Below are positions 57,383 to 64,000 of a stretch of DNA of 64,000 nucleotides, piece after piece. Where the stretch lies: positions 806,001-870,000 of the forward strand of contig NZ_WWGH01000002.1 of assembly GCF_009865135.1 (NCBI RefSeq). The letters run 5' to 3'. The stretch's first letter is position 1; each line of letters opens with the position of its first letter. Source of the stretch: Streptomyces sp. SID8374 (GTDB lineage Bacteria; Actinomycetota; Actinomycetes; Streptomycetales; Streptomycetaceae). The notes beneath the pieces were generated by a model. The model saw nothing but the letters and a program-made list of their open reading frames with translations, was not told where the DNA came from and searched no databases. The translations under genes were made by a program, and so were the position numbers.

Positions 57383-57640
57383 ATGGCGAAAGAACTGACC
57401 GTCGAGCGGCTCTTCGGCATCCTGCGCGAGTGCGCGGGGGAGGAGGAGACCGTGGCAGGGGCGGAGGACGCCGTCGACGCGGAGTTCACGGAGCTGGGGT
57501 ACGACTCCCTGGCCCTTCTGGAGACCACCGCCCGCGTCTCCCAGGAGTACCGCGTGGACATCCCCGAGGACGAGCTCGCGGACGTGCGCACGCCGGCTGC
57601 CTTCCTGGAGACCGTCAACCGGCTGCTCGCCGTGGCCTGA
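57383..57640 (+). CDS. Acyl carrier protein
   Basis: 85 residues. Ser42 in ELGYDSLALLE takes the phosphopantetheine arm. The acidic helix 2 and the IPEDELADVRTPAAFLETV end are typical of type II polyketide ACPs. It would carry the decaketide-type chain in the anthracycline pathway, although no ketosynthase lies in the window. AAGGTAGGA precedes ATG 57383. Confidence 0.9.
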   Translation: MAKELTVERLFGILRECAGEEETVAGAEDAVDAEFTELGYDSLALLETTARVSQEYRVDIPEDELADVRTPAAFLETVNRLLAVA

Positions 57641-57741
57641 CGGCCGGCCGGCCCCACCGTGGCCGACCGTCCCCGGCCCTCGGCCGGTCCTGACCTGAGG
57701 TGCACATCGCGGACCTTTACCGGAGACCTGCGCCCCGTGGG

Positions 57742-57813
57742 TTCCCGGGAATGTTCACGGGGTGACGTCACGTTGAGGGGCGGGGTGACGTCACGTTAAA
57801 GGAATGGTAAGCA
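57742..57813 (+). promoter_or_regulatory. Promoter of the SARP gene with duplicated GTGACGTCAC palindrome
   Basis: GGGGTGACGTCACGTT occurs at 57759-57774 and again at 57782-57797 (23 bp apart), each containing the palindrome GTGACGTCAC. TTCCCGGGAA lies at 57742-57751. A -10-like GGTAAG or TAAGCA follows at 57806-57813. The duplicated site probably binds a dimeric regulator of the SARP gene. Confidence 0.6.
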
Positions 57814-57846
57814 CTGTCCCACGCTGACATCATGGGGGAAACCGTC

Positions 57847-58689
57847 GTGAAGCTAGGTGTCTTAGGGCCGCTGTCCGTACAAGTGGGTGAGGACTCGCAC
57901 ACGCCGAGCGCGCCCAAGATGAGAAGCGTCCTGGCGACGCTCCTCGTGCACGCCGATCAGGTCGTGCCCGTGTCGTCGCTGATCCGGGAGCTCTGGGACG
58001 AGAATCCGCCCGTCAGCTGCCTGACCACGCTGCAGACGTACATCCTCAACCTGCGCAAGTTGTTCGCCACCGCCGCCAGACTGACCACCCGGCAGGTGGC
58101 CTCCGAGATCCTCGTGACCCGCTCCGGGGGGTATCTCTTCCGCTCCGGCCGTGACGATCTGGACGTGCACCGCTTCCACGAGCTCGTCGCGGACGGACGC
58201 CGGGCGCTGTCCTCCGGCGACGATGTCACCGCCCTGGCCACCCTCACCAGCGCCCTCCAGGTCTGGCGCGGGCCGGCGCTGGTCGACGTCACCGCCGGCC
58301 GCATCGTCGAAGGGCGCCGCCAGCAGTTCGAGGAGTCACGGCTCGTCGTCCTCGAGTACCTCGTCGACACGCAGCTGAGGCTGGGCATGTACCGCGAGGT
58401 CCTCACCGAGCTGGCCGCGCTCACCGCGGACAACCCCTACCACGAAGGCCTGCACGCCCAGTACATGCGCGCCCTGTACCTCAACGGGCGGCGTGCCCAG
58501 GCCCTGGAGGTGTTCCAGCGCCTCCGGGTCAACCTCGTCAACCACCTCGGCCTGGAACCCGGGCTCGCCGCCCAGGAACTGCACCGCTCCATCCTCAACG
58601 CGGAACCGATCGACGCCCAGGGCGGTCTGCGCCGGCCCACCGGTGACATCGTCCGCATGTCCTCCGCGGGCGCCTCGCGTGTCTACTGA
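57847..58689 (+). CDS. SARP-family pathway activator, DnrI-like
   Basis: 280 residues from GTG 57847. An OmpR-like winged-helix DNA-binding domain (about 1-95) is followed by the bacterial transcriptional activation domain (about 95-250, HRFHELVADGRRALSSGD, EVFQRLRVNLVNHLGLEP). Codon 6 is TTA (57862-57864), so translation should need the bldA tRNA and hence occur late. GGGGGAA precedes GTG at the right distance, whereas ATG 57832 has no RBS. Likely activates the cluster's operons. Confidence 0.9.
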   Translation: MKLGVLGPLSVQVGEDSHTPSAPKMRSVLATLLVHADQVVPVSSLIRELWDENPPVSCLTTLQTYILNLRKLFATAARLTTRQVASEILVTRSGGYLFRSGRDDLDVHRFHELVADGRRALSSGDDVTALATLTSALQVWRGPALVDVTAGRIVEGRRQQFEESRLVVLEYLVDTQLRLGMYREVLTELAALTADNPYHEGLHAQYMRALYLNGRRAQALEVFQRLRVNLVNHLGLEPGLAAQELHRSILNAEPIDAQGGLRRPTGDIVRMSSAGASRVY

Positions 58690-58692
58690 GAG

Positions 58693-58732
58693 CCCCGGGG
58701 GCCCGGTCCGCGTGCGGACCGGGCCCCCGGGG
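58693..58732. terminator. Terminator between the SARP gene and the methyltransferase
   Basis: 18-bp stem CCCCGGGGGCCCGGTCCG with its complement around CGTG; serves the SARP gene and the convergent methyltransferase. Confidence 0.85.
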
Positions 58733-58751
58733 CGTGCGCACGGGAGGAGGC

Positions 58752-59609
58752 TCAGCGCGCCACGTGCGCCAGCACGAACCGCACCGGGGTCGGCAGGCGC
58801 AGCGGGCCGTCCCCCCGCAGCCGGTCCAGCTCCGTGATCAGCCGCTTCCGCAACTGCGCGCTCTCGTACGCCGGGAGGTGCTGCCACAGCAGCCGCATGC
58901 CCTGGGTGTGCGACCAGTCCACCCACGTCCTGCCGTCCGCGGCCACCAGCTGCACGTGCTCGTCGGCGACCTCGATGTCCTCGAAACCGGCCCGGATCAT
59001 CGTCCGGGTCAGTTCGTCCCGGTCCCCGAGCCAGCTGTTGAACCGGCGTTTCAGGGCCTCCGGCTGCCACTCCGCCGGCAGGTTGCGCAGCAGCCGCTCC
59101 GGGATCAGGTCGGTGAAGACCGGCGGCAGGAACGGGAAGGTGTCGTCCGTGAAGACCGGACTGGTGAAGGCGATCCGGCCGCCCGGACGCAGCAGCGACG
59201 CGTACCGCCCCAGCGCCTTCGGGGCGTCCGGCAGGAAGATCACGCTGTAGCTGCCCGTCACCGCGTCGAACGAGGCCGGCGGGAGATCGGGGTGCTCGCC
59301 GTCCATGACCCGCACCTCGACGTGGCGGGTCCCCAGCGCCACCGCCCGCTCACGGGCCGCCTCCACCATCGCGGGCGCGATGTCGATACCGAGCACGTGG
59401 CCCGAGGGGCCCACCCGGTCGGCCGCCTCGAACAGCACGGCGCCGCGGCCGCAGCCGACGTCGAGGATCCGCTCGCCCGGGCGCGGGGCGGTCCGCTCCA
59501 CGAGTCGCCGTCCCATGGGTGTGAAGAATTCGACCCCCATCTGGTCGTAGGTGGCGGCGGCCTCGTTGAATGCCTCGGTCACCGTTGACTTGTACTTCGT
59601 CTCGTCCAT
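58752..59609 (-). CDS. SAM-dependent methyltransferase, probable aklanonic acid methyltransferase
   Basis: 285 residues, class I fold: ILDVGCGRGAVLFEAAD (SAM loop), GIDIAPAMVEAA, and ITSPVFTDD-like segments further on. Size and the run TYDQMGVEFFTPMGRRLVE resemble what I recall of DnrC/AknG enzymes, which methylate the carboxyl of aklanonic acid before ring closure. It is divergent from the cyclase for the next step. A sugar O-methyltransferase is the main alternative. ATG 59609 chosen; the frame upstream has no RBS. Confidence 0.65.
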   Translation of the reverse strand: MDETKYKSTVTEAFNEAAATYDQMGVEFFTPMGRRLVERTAPRPGERILDVGCGRGAVLFEAADRVGPSGHVLGIDIAPAMVEAARERAVALGTRHVEVRVMDGEHPDLPPASFDAVTGSYSVIFLPDAPKALGRYASLLRPGGRIAFTSPVFTDDTFPFLPPVFTDLIPERLLRNLPAEWQPEALKRRFNSWLGDRDELTRTMIRAGFEDIEVADEHVQLVAADGRTWVDWSHTQGMRLLWQHLPAYESAQLRKRLITELDRLRGDGPLRLPTPVRFVLAHVAR

Positions 59610-59670
59610 GGTTCCTCTCCGGATGAGGTAGCCGACGCGACCACTTTCTCCGCTGTTTCTGGAACGGGGG

Positions 59671-59735
59671 TCGATCCGCACTCGGCGCCCGCTCGAATTC
59701 CGCTTTCCTTTCGGTCGATGAGCACGGGATCGGAT
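59671..59735 (+). promoter_or_regulatory. SARP-type operator and promoter of the cyclase operon
   Basis: Heptamers TCGATCC (59671), TCGGCGC (59682), TCGAATT (59693) and TCGATGA (59715) are spaced 11, 11 and 22 bp, one face of the helix. The last is followed after exactly 8 bp by a -10-like TCGGAT (59730-59735). This is the arrangement of DnrI/ActII-ORF4-type activation, with weak -35 replaced by the activator. Confidence 0.65.
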
Positions 59736-59800
59736 TGTTGCGGGCGCTCCGGGAAGCCAGGATGGGGTCACCGCCCATTTTCCCGACGAGGAGGTCCGCC

Positions 59801-60238
59801 GTGGCCGATCACATCGACATCGTGCGCCGCATGGTGAACGCGTACAACACCGGTGACGTCGACGACGTGGCTGAATTCATTCACCCCGACTATCTGAATC
59901 CGGGCGCCTTGGAGCACATGCCCACGCTCCGTGGCCCCGAGGCGTTCGCCCTCGCGGTCAAGTGGCTCAAGCTGACCTTCTCCGACGAGGCGCACCTGGA
60001 GGAGATCTCCTACGAGGAGAACGGCAGTTGGGTCCGCGCCAAGCTCGCCCTCTACGGTCGCCAGGTCGGCGAACTCGTCGGAATGCCGGCCACCGGCCGC
60101 CGATTCTCCGGCGAGCAGATCCACCTCATCCGGATTGTCGACGACAAGATCCGCGACCACCGCGACTGGCCCGACTACCTCGGCACCTACCGCCAGCTCG
60201 GCGAGCCCTGGCCGACCGAGGAGGGCTGGCGGCCCTGA
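59801..60238 (+). CDS. SnoaL/AknH-type polyketide cyclase
   Basis: 145 residues, NTF2-like fold. It is very close in pattern to aklanonic acid methyl ester cyclases (DIVRRMVNAYNTGDVDDV, FSGEQIHLIRIVDDKI, HRDWPDYLGTYRQLGEP). It closes the fourth ring by an intramolecular aldol; the catalytic aspartate is in DHRDWPDY. Tyr15 is as recalled for AknH, while the residue equivalent to AknH Asn51 is Ala52 here, so C-9 stereochemistry is not settled. GTG 59801 follows GAGGAGG. First gene of the operon. Confidence 0.92.
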   Translation: MADHIDIVRRMVNAYNTGDVDDVAEFIHPDYLNPGALEHMPTLRGPEAFALAVKWLKLTFSDEAHLEEISYEENGSWVRAKLALYGRQVGELVGMPATGRRFSGEQIHLIRIVDDKIRDHRDWPDYLGTYRQLGEPWPTEEGWRP

Positions 60239-60295
60239 CCCCGCCCCGACTTCCGTGCGCCCCGCGCATCCTCGGCACCCCAGGGAAGGAACACG

Positions 60296-62351
<2,056 letters not shown>

Positions 62352-62395
62352 CCGCGCGGGAGCAGGCGCCGGAGCCGACGGGAGCCGGACACACC

Positions 62396-63109
62396 ATGTA
62401 CGGACGGGACCTGGCCCAGGTCTACGACCTGGTCCACAAGGAACGCGGCAAGGACTACCGGGTGGAGGCGGAGGCCGTGGCCGCCGCCGCACGCCGTCAC
62501 CGTCGCGACGCCTCCCGGCTGCTCGACGTCGCCTGCGGGACCGGCGGCCACCTGTGCCACTTCGCCGAACTCTTCGATCACGTCGAGGGACTGGAGCTGT
62601 CGGAGCCGATGGCCGTCGCCGCCCGGGCGGCGCTGCCCGGCACGCCTGTCCACCTGGGCGACATGCGCGACTTCCAGCTCGACGCCCGCTTCTCGGTGGT
62701 CACCTGCATGTTCGGCTCCATCGGCTACATGGAGTCCACCACCGAACTACGGCGCGCGCTCGACATGTTCGCACGGCACCTGGAGCCCGGCGGGGTGGCC
62801 GTGGTCGACCCCTGGTGGTTCGACGAGACCTTCCTCGACGGTCACGTCTCCGCCGACGTGGTCACCGTCGACGGCGTGACCGTCTCCCGCGTCTCGCACT
62901 CCGCCCGCCGGGGCCGCGTCTCGCACATGGACGTCCATGTCGTCGTCGCCGAACCGGGCGTCGGAGCACATCACTTCGTCGACCGGCACGACATCTCCCT
63001 GTTCAGCCGGGAGGAGTACGAGGAGGCCTTCTGCGCCGCCGGATTCCGGGTCGAATACCTGCCGGGGCAACCCTCCGGGCGGGGGCTGTTCGTCGGCGTC
63101 CTGACATGA
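62396..63109 (+). CDS. Aminosugar N,N-dimethyltransferase (TylM1/DesVI/AknX2 type)
   Basis: 237 residues. Begins MYGRDLAQVYDLVHKERGKD, the signature of dTDP-3-amino-sugar N,N-dimethyltransferases, followed by LLDVACGTGGHLCHFAEL. It would dimethylate the 3-amino group of a dTDP-deoxysugar to form rhodosamine. A longer GTG start at 62348 overlapping the rdmC stop is possible; ATG 62396 matches family starts. Family call is from motif recall. Confidence 0.8.
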   Translation: MYGRDLAQVYDLVHKERGKDYRVEAEAVAAAARRHRRDASRLLDVACGTGGHLCHFAELFDHVEGLELSEPMAVAARAALPGTPVHLGDMRDFQLDARFSVVTCMFGSIGYMESTTELRRALDMFARHLEPGGVAVVDPWWFDETFLDGHVSADVVTVDGVTVSRVSHSARRGRVSHMDVHVVVAEPGVGAHHFVDRHDISLFSREEYEEAFCAAGFRVEYLPGQPSGRGLFVGVLT

Positions 63110-63164
63110 CCGGGGACGCGGGCGCCGCCCGCACCCGAGCAGCGAACGACACGAGAGGAGCGAC

Positions 63165-64000
63165 ATGAACGACCACGAGGTCGACGTCCTGGTGGTGGGT
63201 GCGGGGCTCGGCGGCCTGTCCACGGCGATGTTCCTCGCCCGTCAGGGCGTCCGGGTACTCGTGGTGGAGCGGAGGTCCGGGCTCTCGCCCTACCCACGCG
63301 CCGCCGGTCAGAACCCGCGGACCATGGAACTGCTGCGGATCGGCGGCGTCGCCGCCGAGGTCGTCCGGGCCGACGACATCCGCGGCGACCAGGGCGACTT
63401 CGTCATCCGGATCGGCCGCACGGTCCGCGGCGAACCCCTACGCACCGTGTCGGAGAGCTTCGACGACATGGTCGCCGCCACCGCCCCCTGCACTCCGGCG
63501 GGCTGGGCCATGCTCTCCCAGGACAAGCTGGAGCCGATCCTCCTCGCCCAGGCCGAACGCCACGGCGGCGCCGTCCGTTTCGACACCCGGCTGGTCTCCT
63601 TCCGGCAGGACGACGACGGCGTGACGGCCACCCTGGAGGGCCCCGACGGCGGATACGACCTGCGGGCCCGCAACCTCGTCGCGGCCGACGGCAACCGCAG
63701 CGCCGTCCGCGAGTCCCTCGGCATCGGACGGTACGGACACGGGACCCTCGCCCTCATGGCAGGCGTCATCTTCGACGCGGACCTGACGGGCCTGCTGGAG
63801 GCAGGTTCCACCGGCTGGTACTACCTCCACCACCCCGAGTTCACCGGCACCTTCGGCCCCACCGACTGCCCCGACCGCTTCACCCTCTTCGTCGAGTACG
63901 ACCCGGAGAAGGGGGAGAGCCCCGACGACTTCACCCCGGAGCGGTGCACCGAGCTCATCCGGCTCGCGCTGGAGGACCCCGGTCTGGAACCGGAGATCAT
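63165..64000 (+). CDS. rdmE: RdmE-like FAD aromatic hydroxylase, aklavinone-11-hydroxylase (partial)
   Basis: 278 residues visible; the gene continues beyond the right edge. FAD-binding GAGLGG (12-17), the second FAD motif around VAADGNRSAVRE, and the typical ERRSGLSPYPRAAGQNPRTM. It resembles what I recall of RdmE, which adds OH at C-11 of aklavinone to give epsilon-rhodomycinone. GAGAGGAG precedes ATG 63165. Confidence 0.9.
   Translation, partial: MNDHEVDVLVVGAGLGGLSTAMFLARQGVRVLVVERRSGLSPYPRAAGQNPRTMELLRIGGVAAEVVRADDIRGDQGDFVIRIGRTVRGEPLRTVSESFDDMVAATAPCTPAGWAMLSQDKLEPILLAQAERHGGAVRFDTRLVSFRQDDDGVTATLEGPDGGYDLRARNLVAADGNRSAVRESLGIGRYGHGTLALMAGVIFDADLTGLLEAGSTGWYYLHHPEFTGTFGPTDCPDRFTLFVEYDPEKGESPDDFTPERCTELIRLALEDPGLEPEI

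Noticed and set aside
57832-57846. ATG 57832 as the SARP start
   Set aside because: No ribosome site upstream, whereas GGGGGAA is well placed for GTG 57847, which gives the usual VKLGVLGPL start.

Overview
The window reads as chromosomal DNA of a Streptomyces. Base composition is very GC-rich, there are many GTG starts and GTGA/ATGA stop-start overlaps, a TTA codon sits in a pathway regulator, and many genes are actinomycete hallmarks (SepH, DUF4193, CutRS, Pat, a paired TrkA). From memory, the gene order from the citrate synthases to the RNA methyltransferase resembles the conserved SCO58xx-59xx part of the S. coelicolor core; I could not check this by alignment.

Layout. 1-6.9 kb: a CitAB/DcuSR-type two-component system (response regulator cut by the window edge), a LacI-family regulator, and two divergent citrate synthase-like genes, one carrying an N-terminal DNA-binding domain, sharing a palindrome-containing promoter region; then a CobW/ZNG GTPase. 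7-12.4 kb: topoisomerase IV/gyrase subunit A and a catalytic plus a non-catalytic M16 peptidase. 12.4-15 kb: a c-di-AMP (ydaO-type) riboswitch ahead of an M23 cell-wall hydrolase, a GntR regulator, and HPr. 15-25 kb: a Pat-type protein acetyltransferase fused to an acyl-CoA synthetase module, a nucleotide pyrophosphatase-like enzyme, thymidine kinase, a VOC protein, a rhodanese-type sulfurtransferase, SepH and a membrane protein with a disordered tail. 25-36.7 kb: an aldono-lactone-oxidase-like flavoenzyme, an MFS transporter, ferrochelatase, inositol monophosphatase, CutRS, DUF4193, a thioesterase, dUTPase and DUF3710. 36.9-50.3 kb is dominated by potassium homeostasis: a 27-residue hydrophobic microprotein, kdpF-A-B-C, kdpD-E, then an OB-fold protein, a DUF3159 membrane protein, two TrkA/CeoBC-type NAD-binding K+ channel regulators and a KimA-like APC permease. 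An RNA methyltransferase closes the core.

51.7-53.1 kb has no convincing intact gene and looks like an eroded junction. From 53.1 kb to the right edge lies one end of an anthracycline gene cluster: a deazaflavin-dependent nitroreductase-like protein (possibly flanking), a Tat-exported bicovalent flavin oxidase of AknOx type, an aldo/keto reductase, glucose-1-phosphate thymidylyltransferase, an acyl carrier protein, a SARP activator with a TTA codon, an aklanonic-acid-methyltransferase-like enzyme, a SnoaL/AknH-type cyclase, an RdmB-like atypical methyltransferase (10-hydroxylase type), an RdmC-like 15-methylesterase, a TylM1/DesVI-type aminosugar N,N-dimethyltransferase and the start of an RdmE-like aklavinone-11-hydroxylase. 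Together they predict a beta-rhodomycin/cosmomycin/aclacinomycin-like, 10- and 11-hydroxylated anthracycline with an N,N-dimethyl aminosugar. The ketosynthases and glycosyltransferases are not in this window and presumably lie to the right. TCG-type heptamers at 11-bp steps upstream of the cyclase operon look like binding sites for the cluster's SARP.
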